35,921 nucleotides of DNA, from the NCBI GenBank assembly GCA_002348345.1, contig DEAY01000334.1, forward strand, positions 1 through 35,921. Reading direction: 5' to 3'. Source of the stretch: Verrucomicrobia bacterium UBA2970 (GTDB lineage Bacteria > Verrucomicrobiota > Verrucomicrobiia > Limisphaerales > AAA164-E04). The position numbers and the translations under genes are program-made. Position 1 is the first letter of the stretch. Each line of letters starts with the position of its first letter. Positions 1-8,149 of the stretch are shown here, one piece after another. Under the pieces are notes generated by a model. The model saw only the letters and a program-made list of their open reading frames with translations. It made no database searches and was not told where the DNA came from.

Positions 1-99
1 GACCTCGTGACAAGAGATCACCGGGGTCTCTCCGGAATAAGAGGATGAAATTCGCGCATGACGCGTCATTCTCACACACGGGCACGGATTACCGGGCCT
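1..99. other. Window edge downstream of rnc; possible start of a further minus-strand gene
   Basis: This stretch follows the rnc stop codon on the minus strand. A minus-strand ATG at 69-67 opens a frame that stays open to the window edge (about 23 codons), which could be the first part of the next gene in the rnc operon. Its start lies inside a perfect 12-bp palindrome (ATGACGCGTCAT, 58-69). I do not recognise the short translated product and there is no clear ribosome binding site, so no gene is called. Confidence 0.25.
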
Positions 100-846
100 T
101 TACAAGTCGTCGGAGGAAGAGCGACTCGGCTGATCGCCGGTCAGCTCATTGAGCGCCACCAACGCCGCCTGGCCCTCAGCCTCTTTCTTGCTTTTTCCGC
201 TCCCGCGGCCCAACTCGACCCCGTTGTGGTAGACGGAACAAAGAAATCGTCGATCATGGTCGGGCCCGGAAACCGCCTCGAGTTGATATTGGGGAGGACT
301 TGAAGACTGCGCTTGAAGGAACTCCTGGAGTTCTCCTTTTGGGTTCTCCAGGTTAGACAGGAGCTCGATTTCATCCAATTCTTGTTGAAACACCCGTCGC
401 ACCAGCCCACACACCGCTTCGAAACCCGAATCAATATAAACAGCGCCAATGACCGCCTCGAAGGCATCCCCCAAAGCAGATTGCCTTTCCCGGCCTCCAC
501 TCAGTTCCTCCCCGCGACTGATCCGCAAATACTCACCGAGCCCCAGGCCTCTGGCGTGGGCGGCGAGGCGGCGCCGGTTCACCAACCGCGCGCGTGCTTT
601 CGTCAAGGGCCCCTCCTCGGCATCGCAGAATCGATCATAGAGGTCATGGGTGACAATCAATTGCAACACCGCATCGCCGAGAAACTCCAACCGCTGATTA
701 TGCAGCGCCGAGGCTTCCTCTTCCTGAGCGATTGAGGGATGGGTCAGCGCCAGCCGCAGCAAACTCCGGTCGCGAAATTCGTAGTCGAGAATGGCTTCCA
801 GCCGGCCCAACTCATCTTCTCCACCCTCTGGAAAGTGCGGTTTCAC
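100..846 (-). CDS. rnc: Ribonuclease III
   Basis: This gene encodes the double-stranded-RNA endonuclease that processes rRNA precursors and other structured RNAs in the cytoplasm. The product is 248 residues, the usual length. The catalytic RIIID domain covers about residues 10-160. It carries the signature NQRLEFLGDAVL at 50-61 and DAFEAVIGAVY at 127-137, which supply metal ligands E53, D57, D127 and E130. The residue before the signature Arg is Gln (Q50), where the E. coli enzyme has Glu. A double-stranded-RNA-binding domain follows (about 168-236) with the GSGKSKKEAEGQAA helix at its end. The start ATG overlaps the stop of the upstream zinc-ribbon gene in an ATGA, so the two are very likely translationally coupled. 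Identity is secure. Confidence 0.97.
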   Translation of the reverse strand: MKPHFPEGGEDELGRLEAILDYEFRDRSLLRLALTHPSIAQEEEASALHNQRLEFLGDAVLQLIVTHDLYDRFCDAEEGPLTKARARLVNRRRLAAHARGLGLGEYLRISRGEELSGGRERQSALGDAFEAVIGAVYIDSGFEAVCGLVRRVFQQELDEIELLSNLENPKGELQEFLQAQSSSPPQYQLEAVSGPDHDRRFLCSVYHNGVELGRGSGKSKKEAEGQAALVALNELTGDQPSRSSSDDL

Positions 847-1484
847 GCATTCAAGGTTTCAACGGCGACACCCGACTCTTCCTCCGACCGGCCCGGCCCC
901 GCTCCTTCCGTCCCCTCGGCCGTCGCCCCCTCCTGAACCGATTCCTCCTCCGTCGGTTCCCCATGCAGAAAGACATCGACCCCCTTCTCTAGAAGCAGCG
1001 AGACGTCTCGTTGCACATCCTGCAGTTCGTCCAACTTCAATTCCGGGTCGTTGACCGTAAAGATCTCTCCGGTTCTTGGATTCTCATAAACAAACCCTCG
1101 ATCCGTTGGCGTCCTGATTTCCTCCCGAACCTTCAACAAACGCTTCCGCTCAAGCATGGTTGCCAGAATGAAACAAACCGGGCCGTAGGTCTCATCTTCG
1201 AGCGCGACGAGTTTTCTTAAGGCCGAGTCCGCTGTTTCTTTCTGAATCGGCTCCGGAGGAGGAGGAGGAGGGACCATGTAGGTGCCATACCAATGCGACA
1301 CATAGCCCTTTCGATCACTGGCACCCTCCCCGTACTGGCTATCCCAACAATCCCGACAGACATCAATTCGATGGTGCTCCTCCCGCTCCGAAAAGAGAAG
1401 CGTGTGATAGGCCTGGCCGTCCTCAAAAGGAACGTCACAGGAATGGCATTGGGAGGAACGTGTCCGAATCTTCCAGTCAATCAT
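843..1484 (-). CDS. Zinc-ribbon-like conserved hypothetical protein upstream of rnc
   Basis: The product is 213 residues of unknown function. Near the N-terminus two CxxC pairs (C13/C16 and C43/C46) with intervening histidines look like a zinc ribbon or knuckle. A run of six prolines (about 72-77) separates this from a central region (about 85-170) rich in charged helices. The C-terminal 40 residues are Glu/Gly/Ala-rich and probably disordered. There is no signal peptide or membrane segment, so it should be cytoplasmic. The last four bases overlap the rnc start (ATGA), so it is co-translated with RNase III and may act in RNA metabolism. That role is inferred only from position. The start ATG at 1484 is the first in frame before the divergent intergenic region. 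Confidence 0.75.
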   Translation of the reverse strand: MIDWKIRTRSSQCHSCDVPFEDGQAYHTLLFSEREEHHRIDVCRDCWDSQYGEGASDRKGYVSHWYGTYMVPPPPPPEPIQKETADSALRKLVALEDETYGPVCFILATMLERKRLLKVREEIRTPTDRGFVYENPRTGEIFTVNDPELKLDELQDVQRDVSLLLEKGVDVFLHGEPTEEESVQEGATAEGTEGAGPGRSEEESGVAVETLNA

Positions 1485-1640
1485 GGAAACCTAATGACGT
1501 GCAAACCAATCGATTTCCTACCGAGAATTGGACGAATGGGCAATCAATTAACGTCACCATGACCGGATGATAATCGGAGTTCAAGAGACCCGGTGGAAAA
1601 CATTGCGCGACGGACAGCGACCTCCCATATTGATTTGATC

Positions 1641-3494
1641 ATGATCAAGCGCCTTTTTGTCGTCCTGGGGCTTGGCTTCTGGGCTGCCCCGGTGGTCTGG
1701 CCAGCGACCCCGCCCAACATTCTGTGGATCACGAGCGAGGATAACGGCCCCCACTTGGGTTGTTACGGGGATCCCTACGCCACCACGCCCCATCTCGACG
1801 CCCTGGCACGTCGGGGGATGATCTATCGCAATGCCTGGTCCAACGCTCCGGTTTGCGCCCCCGCACGGACCACCATCATTTCCGGTCTCTACCCCCCGGC
1901 CACGGGAGCCGAACACATGCGCAGTCAAACCAAGCTCCCCGCCCACATTCAATTCTATCCCCAATCCCTCCGGGAACAGGGTTATTACTGCACGAACAAC
2001 AGCAAAAAGGACTATAATCTTACTGAAATTGGGACGGTTTGGGATGAGTCTTCGAAAGACGCCCATTGGAAGCACCGAAAACCCGGCCAGCCCTTTTTCG
2101 CCATCTTCAACATCGGGGTCACTCACGAAAGCCGGATTCGACGGCGACCTCACCAAGCCATTCACGATCCCGCTCACGTCCGCGTTCCGGCCTACCACCC
2201 TGACACGCCAACGGTTCGCCGAGATTGGGCCCAATACTATGACAAGATCACCGAGATGGACCGTTTGGCCGGCGACTTGTTGCAAGAGCTCGAGACCGCC
2301 GGCTTGGCCGATGACACCATTGTCTTCTACTACGGCGATCATGGCTCCGGCATGCCCCGGAACAAACGTTGGCCCTACAATTCGGGCCTCCACGTCCCCC
2401 TCATCGTGTCGGTGCCCGAGCAGTTCAAAACCCTAGCACCCTCCGACTACCAGATCGGAGGAGAAAGTCATCGGTTGGTGGGCTTCATCGACCTCGCGCC
2501 CACACTGATGAGCCTCGTTGGGGAACGCCCCAAACCACACTTTCACGGGCAGGCGTTCATGGGGCCTTTCGAGACGCCCGCCCCCCAATACGCCTACGGA
2601 TTTCGCGGACGGATGGATGAACGTTACGATCTCGTTCGGACCGTCCGGGACGAGCATTTCGTTTATCTGAGGCACTTCATGCCCCACAAGGAGTATGGAC
2701 AATTCATCGATTACATGTTCAAAACCCCGACGACGGCCCAGTGGAACCAGTTGTTTCGGGAAGGCAAACTCAGCCCTGAACAAGCCCTCTTCTGGCAGCG
2801 CAAACCGGTGGAGGAACTATACGATCTCAGGGACGATCCAGACGAGATTCGCAACCTCGCCAAATCGCCGGAACATCGGAAGACGCTCACTCGATTCCGC
2901 ACCGAACTTCGCCGCTTTCAATCTCGGATCAAGGACATCGGCCTCCTCCCCGAGGAGGAGATCCATCTCCGATCTCGGGGCAGCACTCCCTATGAGGTAG
3001 GGCAGGACCCCGATCGATTTCCCTTCGCCGAGATTCGACAAATCGCCGCGACGGCCTCCCGGCGCGGAAAGTCAGGAATTCCCAAGCTTCGCAACGCAAT
3101 GGCGCACCCCGATAGCGCCGTCCGGTATTGGGGGGTCTTGGGCTATCTCAACCGAGGGCAGCGAGCCGTCCGAGGGGATTCCAGACGCTTGCGTGAGGCA
3201 CTTGATGACTCCTCCAACAGCGTCCGCGTTCTCGCCGCCGAGGCGCTCGCCAAGTTTGGCGAGCCGCAGGATCTTGAAATCGCCCTCGGGACCCTCATTG
3301 AGACCGCCAACTTGGAAAAGCACAACGTCTGGGTTGCCATGCTTGCCTTGAACGCCATCGACGAACTCGATGAAAAAGCAGCATCCCTCAAGGCTCAGAT
3401 CCAAGCCCTCCCCAGACAGAGCCAAACGAGCCCCACGCGCTATCGATCCTACGTTCCCAATCTGATTAAAAAAACCCTCGCCGACCTCAGGTAA
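1641..3494 (+). CDS. Secreted sulfatase with C-terminal HEAT-like repeats
   Basis: This is a type I sulfatase, exported to hydrolyse sulfate esters or N-sulfates, most likely on polysaccharides. I place the start at the ATG at 1641 (617 residues) rather than the upstream GTG at 1593, because a signal peptide then begins at residue 1 (Lys/Arg, hydrophobic stretch, cleavage near residue 21). The alkaline-phosphatase fold opens with NILWITSEDNGP. The formylglycine motif CAPAR lies at 72-76, with C72 the residue to be oxidised. YYGDH near 230 supplies metal ligands. The N-terminal sequence resembles N-sulfoglucosamine sulfohydrolase-type enzymes, but the substrate is not determinable. Residues from about 460 to 595 form HEAT-like helical repeats (SAVRYWGVLGYLNRG, NSVRVLAAEALAKFG), an arrangement seen in PVC sulfatases. 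msrB follows after 5 bases. No formylglycine-generating enzyme is nearby. Confidence 0.9.
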   Translation: MIKRLFVVLGLGFWAAPVVWPATPPNILWITSEDNGPHLGCYGDPYATTPHLDALARRGMIYRNAWSNAPVCAPARTTIISGLYPPATGAEHMRSQTKLPAHIQFYPQSLREQGYYCTNNSKKDYNLTEIGTVWDESSKDAHWKHRKPGQPFFAIFNIGVTHESRIRRRPHQAIHDPAHVRVPAYHPDTPTVRRDWAQYYDKITEMDRLAGDLLQELETAGLADDTIVFYYGDHGSGMPRNKRWPYNSGLHVPLIVSVPEQFKTLAPSDYQIGGESHRLVGFIDLAPTLMSLVGERPKPHFHGQAFMGPFETPAPQYAYGFRGRMDERYDLVRTVRDEHFVYLRHFMPHKEYGQFIDYMFKTPTTAQWNQLFREGKLSPEQALFWQRKPVEELYDLRDDPDEIRNLAKSPEHRKTLTRFRTELRRFQSRIKDIGLLPEEEIHLRSRGSTPYEVGQDPDRFPFAEIRQIAATASRRGKSGIPKLRNAMAHPDSAVRYWGVLGYLNRGQRAVRGDSRRLREALDDSSNSVRVLAAEALAKFGEPQDLEIALGTLIETANLEKHNVWVAMLALNAIDELDEKAASLKAQIQALPRQSQTSPTRYRSYVPNLIKKTLADLR

Positions 3495-3499
3495 TCCTC

Positions 3500-3907
3500 A
3501 TGACGGACAAGATTAGCCGAACCGACGAAGAATGGCGGATTCGATTGAGCCCCGAACAGTTTCGCGTCACCCGCGAACACGGAACGGAACGCGCCTTTTC
3601 CGGTGCCTACTGGGATCTCAAGGAAGAAGGCGTCTACCACTGCGTCGGCTGCGGACTCCCGCTGTTCCCCTCGGAGACCAAGTTTGATTCGGGAACCGGT
3701 TGGCCCAGTTACTGGCAACCGGTCGATTCCGCCAACATAGAAACCCAGGAGGATCGCAGTTGGTTCATGACCCGGACCGAGGTTCACTGCCGCCGATGTC
3801 ATGGTCATCTCGGCCATCTCTTCGACGATGGTCCGGCTCCCACCGGTCTTCGCTACTGCATCAACTCCGCCGCTCTTGATTTCGTTCCCGAGAAAGCCGA
3901 CACCTGA
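3500..3907 (+). CDS. msrB: Peptide-methionine (R)-S-oxide reductase MsrB
   Basis: This enzyme reduces methionine-R-sulfoxide in oxidised proteins. The product is 135 residues, a complete single-domain MsrB without MsrA fusion or signal peptide. The structural zinc site is formed by C48/C51 (CVGC) and C97/C100 (CRRC). The catalytic cysteine is C120 in RYCINSAAL. Substrate-site motifs GTGWPSY (65-71) and GHLGHLF (102-108) are present. The Thr in GTGWPSY replaces the resolving Cys of E. coli-type enzymes (GCGWPSF), so another thiol or a direct reductant must regenerate it. It starts 5 bases after the sulfatase stop and is probably co-transcribed with it, although a functional link is not obvious. 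Confidence 0.96.
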   Translation: MTDKISRTDEEWRIRLSPEQFRVTREHGTERAFSGAYWDLKEEGVYHCVGCGLPLFPSETKFDSGTGWPSYWQPVDSANIETQEDRSWFMTRTEVHCRRCHGHLGHLFDDGPAPTGLRYCINSAALDFVPEKADT

Positions 3908-3916
3908 GAACCAGAC

Positions 3917-3961
3917 AAAAAGGCGCCCGGGATTCCCACCAGAGGTCGGCCTCCCGGGCGC
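3917..3961 (-). terminator. Rho-independent terminator of the Ig-like/Calx-beta gene
   Basis: A perfect 10-bp inverted repeat, GCGCCCGGGA (3923-3932) with TCCCGGGCGC (3952-3961), encloses a 19-base loop. On the minus strand the stem is followed by CC and five T residues (A tract at 3917-3921 on the plus strand). It lies 28 bases beyond the stop of the minus-strand giant gene and just after the convergent msrB stop, so it ends minus-strand transcription and may also slow plus-strand read-through. Confidence 0.85.
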
Positions 3962-3988
3962 TGTGATCCGCATCGAAACCCAGCGATC

Positions 3989-6900
3989 CTAATCCTCCTG
4001 GTCGAGATCAAGATCCGGAACCAGGCGGAAGAAACGAGCCGTCGTCGCAGTGGACTCGGTGTCGATGATATGAATGGCATCATCGGTGGCCGTGCTCATG
4101 CCGATGGTGTCCCATTGCCCTATTTGATTCCCGGCCTCGATCCGAAAGGACTTCCCGTTCTGCGCGGGAATCGCGATGTGCACCAACCCGTCTTTCAATC
4201 GAGTGGGTCCCTGCACCGAAAGATGGCGGTTTGCAATCACAACACCGGCGCGACGTGAGCGTCCGATTTCATAGGCGGCACCGGCAACACTGGCGGGTGC
4301 CTCGGTCAATCGGATCACGACGCTCTCCCTGCCTTCCACCAAGTCATCGGCCAAGGGGAGCACCGTCAACGTCACCCAACGTTTGTTGGCAGGAATCACG
4401 ATCCGCCCCTCCAGCTTCTCGTAGTCGACCCCGTTTTCAGCGCTCCCCTCAATCTCGTAGTGAACGATCAAATCCGATTCCGACTTCCCGGAACGAAAGA
4501 ACCGGACGGACGCTGGGTTGGCCTTTCGCTCACCAACCGGTTCGACGCCAAGCCCATCCCTTGTCAGGACCGTCACCACCGGCCGTTCCCGTTCCCCTTT
4601 GACTCTGATACTCACCGTTCTTGACCGAGCAGAAGCCCCCTCGTTGTCAGTGACGACTGCCGTCAATTCATGAGTCCCGATCGGGGCGTTCTCCCACCGC
4701 AGGGAAAAGCGTTGCCCTTCACCGGCCTCCGGCTCACGAACGAAATTAATCGTTTCCTCCGCTACCAGAAGTCGCCCGGCATAAAGCTCGACCCGTCCGA
4801 TCCAACCATCGCCATCGACGGCCTCGACGCCCAGACCAACGTCGGCAGGCGCATGGAAAACCGCGCGGGTCCTCGGCTTCACAATCGCCACCTTCGGCGC
4901 TAAATTGCGATCGCGATCATTGTCAAACAACCGGATCCCCGCGGAGGCGTTCTCTCCCAATCGATAACAATCATTGGAGAGCGAATTTTCCTGAGGACAA
5001 CGAGGCGGCACCAATTCGACCAGGACCGACTCGGTCCCTTCCACCTCGCGGTCGTCGATCGGCTCAATGACGAGATCAACGGCATTCTCTCCCGCCATGA
5101 ACTCGAACGATCGCATCACCCGATGATAGTCCCGCCCGTTGACGGCGCTGCCACCAATCCGGAAACTGACCTTCAACCGATTCGCGAGGTTCCCCTCTCG
5201 CATGAATCGAAATCGTCCAACATCCATCGGAGTCCCGTCGGTCCGAATCGTTTCCGAGGCAGACGAATCGATGGCGGTCACCGACACCACAGTGCCTCGA
5301 ATCACATCCTCCAGAACCGCGATTGACAACGACCCCGAGCGGGCCTCCCCTCCGTCATTATCCTCTGCGAGCGCTTCGAGCCGATACCTTCCCGGACCCA
5401 CCTTGTTCCAATCAAATTCGAAGGTCTGAATTTCATCGGACATCATCGCCCGGTCTGCCTTCACCGCTCCAATCTTGCGACCGTTGGCAAAAAAGATCAC
5501 CTGCCGAACAAATCCATCGGAATCCGCCGTCTCCACTTTCAACCCGATCCGATCCGGGGTCTTGAACTCCGATCCGTTCCGAGGCGACACCAACGCGATT
5601 CGTGGCACTTGATTCACCCGCTCGTCATTGTCCCGAATGGTCGCTCGCGCTTCTTGATTCCGACCGAGGCTGTAACAGTCGGCGGGTGGGGGAAAGATGG
5701 CGATGCAGGGCGTGGGCTTGAGCGTGAGCACCACCGATTCGCGTCCCTCCACAAGGGCGTCATCAAGAGGCACGATTTGAACCTCGGCCCGCGTTTCCCC
5801 CTCGGCCATTTCCACGAATCCCGGTAATCTCAAGTAGTCCTTGCCATTCTCCGCACTCCCCGTCAACTCGTAGGGAATCCGGAGCGCTCCCTCTGTCCGA
5901 CCGGTTCGCCCAATGACGAACGTCGCGACATTGGACAAGGCCCTCGCCTGAAACGATGGTCCCTCAGGTCGATCATTCCGCTCCACAGAAACCTCCGCCG
6001 CCACGGAATCGGTCGCCTTGACCTGCACCACGGTTCGAACATGATTCATGCCGACCGTCATCCTCACCGGTCTCGATTTGCTCTCGACCTCGTCGTTGTC
6101 GGTTGCGACCGCAACCAATTGATAGCGCCCCGGCTCCAGGTCTCGGACTCGAACATGAAAAACATGTTGGTTCTGTCGGCCACTGCTGCGGGCTCTCACT
6201 CGCCCCACGCTCTCCCCATTGGCAAAGAATTCCACCATCAAGACCCGACCATCACGATCCGACGCCCGCGCGAACAAATGAATGGTCTGTCCCTCGCGAA
6301 ACTCGCTCCCTTCCGTGGGTCGTACGATCTCGACGGACGGTGGCAGGTTCTGATTCGAGCGGTCATCGTCCAGAATCTCAACTTGCGCCCGACCTGCACG
6401 TCCCACGACATAGCACCGCCTTTGGGGCTCAATCGCGTCTCCGCAATCGGTGGCTTTCAAACTGATCTGAACGGTTTCGGTTCCTTCCACCTCTCGATCA
6501 TTCAGAGGAAAGACATCGATCGTGGTTGAGGCTTGATTGGCGGGAATCGTGACCCGTTCATCGATCTGACGGTAGTCCTTTCCGTTGGTGGCCGTCCCCG
6601 TGATCTGAAGGCCGACTTGAAGCGCTCGCCGGGTGCTTCCCGATCGCTTGATGACAAAACGCCCGATATCAGCTCGTCCCGGACGAGTCGCCGCAGGCGT
6701 GCCTTGTTCCGATGCTTGGCCATCCACGGCATCAATCACCACCACCGGCGGCTTTCCCTGCTCAACCACCGCGATTCCTACCGATCCAGATACCGTTGAC
6801 CCTCCGCGCTCGTCGATCGCTCTCGCCGTCAACAAGTATCGGCCCGCTGGCACGTTCTCCCACTGCCATGAACCCACCTGACGTGCAGGAGGAACCGGCA

Positions 6901-7936
6901 ACCCTTCGCTCCCAGTCGACTCCTCTCCAACTGAAGGCGGTTCCGAATCAGGCTCGATTTTCACAGCGCCCAAGAGCCGGGCACCAGCGTAGAATTCGAT
7001 GGTTTCCACTCGCCCATCCATATCCCAGGCATGGGCCTCCAGCTCGATGGTTGAGCCCTCACGAAAGCCTTGACCCGAGAGCGGATGGGTCAGGACGACC
7101 AAAGGAGGCTGATTCTCGAGCGGCCGATCGTTATCACGGATCACCACCGTTCCTTCCGCCGCTTTGCCTACCAGGTAGCACTCGACCGGAGGAGGAAACA
7201 CGTCGATGCATACAGGGGGAACCACCCGGAGAATCGCTCTTTCTTCCCTCTCCTGAATCGAATCGTCGATCGGTTGGAGACTAACCTCAACCCGAGACTC
7301 CCCTTCAGGAATGGTGATCGATCCGGTGGAGGCTCTAAAGTCGCTGCCATTCATGGCATCGCCACCCCATTCAAAATAGACTTCCAGGGGGAAATCCGTC
7401 CGCCCCGATCGCTCGATGATGATCGAGCCAGTATCGAGGAGGTCATCGGAAGACTCCATCGCGATGGGATCCGCAACCCGAATGCCCACCTCGGTCGTCT
7501 CATCAAGCTGGAGGATTTCCAGTGTCGAGGGAACCGATCTGGCCAACGGACTGCCGTCCCGCCACAGAACCGCTCGGATTTCGTGGGTCCCCGCGGGAAT
7601 ATGCTCCCAGGTCCAAGAATAGATCCCCGATGGCCCCGCTTCCAATTCACCCGTTGGATCGGGCAACACACTAAAAGGGCTATCCACCCGTCCCAAACTC
7701 ATTTCGCCATTCAGAAACTCAACTGAAACATCTCCAGATGAGAGTCCTTCCACCTCCGCAATCAGCGGCAAATTCAACGGCCCGACCAAGGTGAGTCCGT
7801 CGGGAGGACTCGCCAGCGCAATGCGCGCGCTCAAGCCACCTCCCGGGTCTTCCCCCTGCGCTTGTACATACGACACCCCCAGCACCCACGTCACCGTCAG
7901 TACTGCCCACAAATGCAGCTTCCTATTTGTTTTCAT
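3989..7936 (-). CDS. Giant exported protein of five alternating Ig-like/Calx-beta repeats
   Basis: The product is 1315 residues and begins with a signal peptide (Lys-rich start, hydrophobic core, AQA cleavage near residue 27). Five units follow, each an Ig-like domain of the kind with xVEFxANGxxxG...GxYxLxAxAxDxxG, then a Calx-beta domain (GSAxNGxDY, VEGxESV, DND). Approximate Ig-like positions are 38-142, 277-391, 532-628, 777-875 and 1013-1112. Calx-beta positions are 153-271, 398-527, 635-772, 882-1008 and 1119-1237. Calx-beta folds often bind calcium. The last 78 residues form a beta-rich tail with a final RFFRLVP, a C-terminal module I associate with verrucomicrobial exported proteins. 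No catalytic domain or LPXTG anchor is seen, so an adhesin or surface-structure role is inferred. Four of five Calx-beta domains carry a C-x9-C loop. The gene ends at a strong terminator and is divergent from the dehydrogenase operon. Confidence 0.9.
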   Translation of the reverse strand: MKTNRKLHLWAVLTVTWVLGVSYVQAQGEDPGGGLSARIALASPPDGLTLVGPLNLPLIAEVEGLSSGDVSVEFLNGEMSLGRVDSPFSVLPDPTGELEAGPSGIYSWTWEHIPAGTHEIRAVLWRDGSPLARSVPSTLEILQLDETTEVGIRVADPIAMESSDDLLDTGSIIIERSGRTDFPLEVYFEWGGDAMNGSDFRASTGSITIPEGESRVEVSLQPIDDSIQEREERAILRVVPPVCIDVFPPPVECYLVGKAAEGTVVIRDNDRPLENQPPLVVLTHPLSGQGFREGSTIELEAHAWDMDGRVETIEFYAGARLLGAVKIEPDSEPPSVGEESTGSEGLPVPPARQVGSWQWENVPAGRYLLTARAIDERGGSTVSGSVGIAVVEQGKPPVVVIDAVDGQASEQGTPAATRPGRADIGRFVIKRSGSTRRALQVGLQITGTATNGKDYRQIDERVTIPANQASTTIDVFPLNDREVEGTETVQISLKATDCGDAIEPQRRCYVVGRAGRAQVEILDDDRSNQNLPPSVEIVRPTEGSEFREGQTIHLFARASDRDGRVLMVEFFANGESVGRVRARSSGRQNQHVFHVRVRDLEPGRYQLVAVATDNDEVESKSRPVRMTVGMNHVRTVVQVKATDSVAAEVSVERNDRPEGPSFQARALSNVATFVIGRTGRTEGALRIPYELTGSAENGKDYLRLPGFVEMAEGETRAEVQIVPLDDALVEGRESVVLTLKPTPCIAIFPPPADCYSLGRNQEARATIRDNDERVNQVPRIALVSPRNGSEFKTPDRIGLKVETADSDGFVRQVIFFANGRKIGAVKADRAMMSDEIQTFEFDWNKVGPGRYRLEALAEDNDGGEARSGSLSIAVLEDVIRGTVVSVTAIDSSASETIRTDGTPMDVGRFRFMREGNLANRLKVSFRIGGSAVNGRDYHRVMRSFEFMAGENAVDLVIEPIDDREVEGTESVLVELVPPRCPQENSLSNDCYRLGENASAGIRLFDNDRDRNLAPKVAIVKPRTRAVFHAPADVGLGVEAVDGDGWIGRVELYAGRLLVAEETINFVREPEAGEGQRFSLRWENAPIGTHELTAVVTDNEGASARSRTVSIRVKGERERPVVTVLTRDGLGVEPVGERKANPASVRFFRSGKSESDLIVHYEIEGSAENGVDYEKLEGRIVIPANKRWVTLTVLPLADDLVEGRESVVIRLTEAPASVAGAAYEIGRSRRAGVVIANRHLSVQGPTRLKDGLVHIAIPAQNGKSFRIEAGNQIGQWDTIGMSTATDDAIHIIDTESTATTARFFRLVPDLDLDQED

Positions 7937-8149
7937 AAGCCTAACAATGCACTCTCGTGCAATTTCGCTAGATGCTTATTTCGTGCCAATTCTCAAACTG
8001 GAAAACCGAAAAACCGACCAAATTTGGACAATCGAACCGAATTTCCGCCTGTTCGTCCACCGGTGTATCCAATCGATGACCTTTCTGGCTCCAGATGAAT
8101 CAGAAAAGAAACATTGGACCCGTCCGAAAGCCCTCTCTAAAATCCTCGC
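7937..8149. other. Divergent intergenic region
   Basis: This 213-base region separates the minus-strand Ig/Calx-beta gene from the plus-strand dehydrogenase operon. It holds a short hairpin GCAC-TCTC-GTGC just upstream of the minus-strand start and a perfect 10-bp palindrome CCAAATTTGG near its middle that could be an operator. A candidate plus-strand promoter lies at its right end (listed separately). No RNA gene or open frame of note is seen. Confidence 0.5.
8114..8143 (+). promoter_or_regulatory. Candidate sigma-70-type promoter for the 2-oxo-acid dehydrogenase operon
   Basis: TTGGAC at 8114-8119 and TAAAAT at 8138-8143 (five of six matches to TATAAT) are separated by 18 bases. The predicted transcription start, 6-7 bases after the -10 element, falls on or next to the A of the E1-alpha ATG at 8150. 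If correct, the transcript would be leaderless, which fits the absence of a Shine-Dalgarno sequence there. Motif matching alone supports this. Confidence 0.4.

Noticed and set aside
58..69. Perfect palindrome ATGACGCGTCAT as an operator
   Set aside because: It lies between co-directional minus-strand sequences at the window edge with no second copy seen; chance cannot be excluded.
1495..1556. TGACGT and ACGTCA half-sites in the divergent region before the sulfatase
   Set aside because: Six-base arms 50 bases apart are expected by chance and neither arm extends.
1581..2393. 270-codon minus-strand open frame
   Set aside because: It is antisense to the sulfatase gene, Gly/Val-rich without any domain, and arises from third-position G+C bias.
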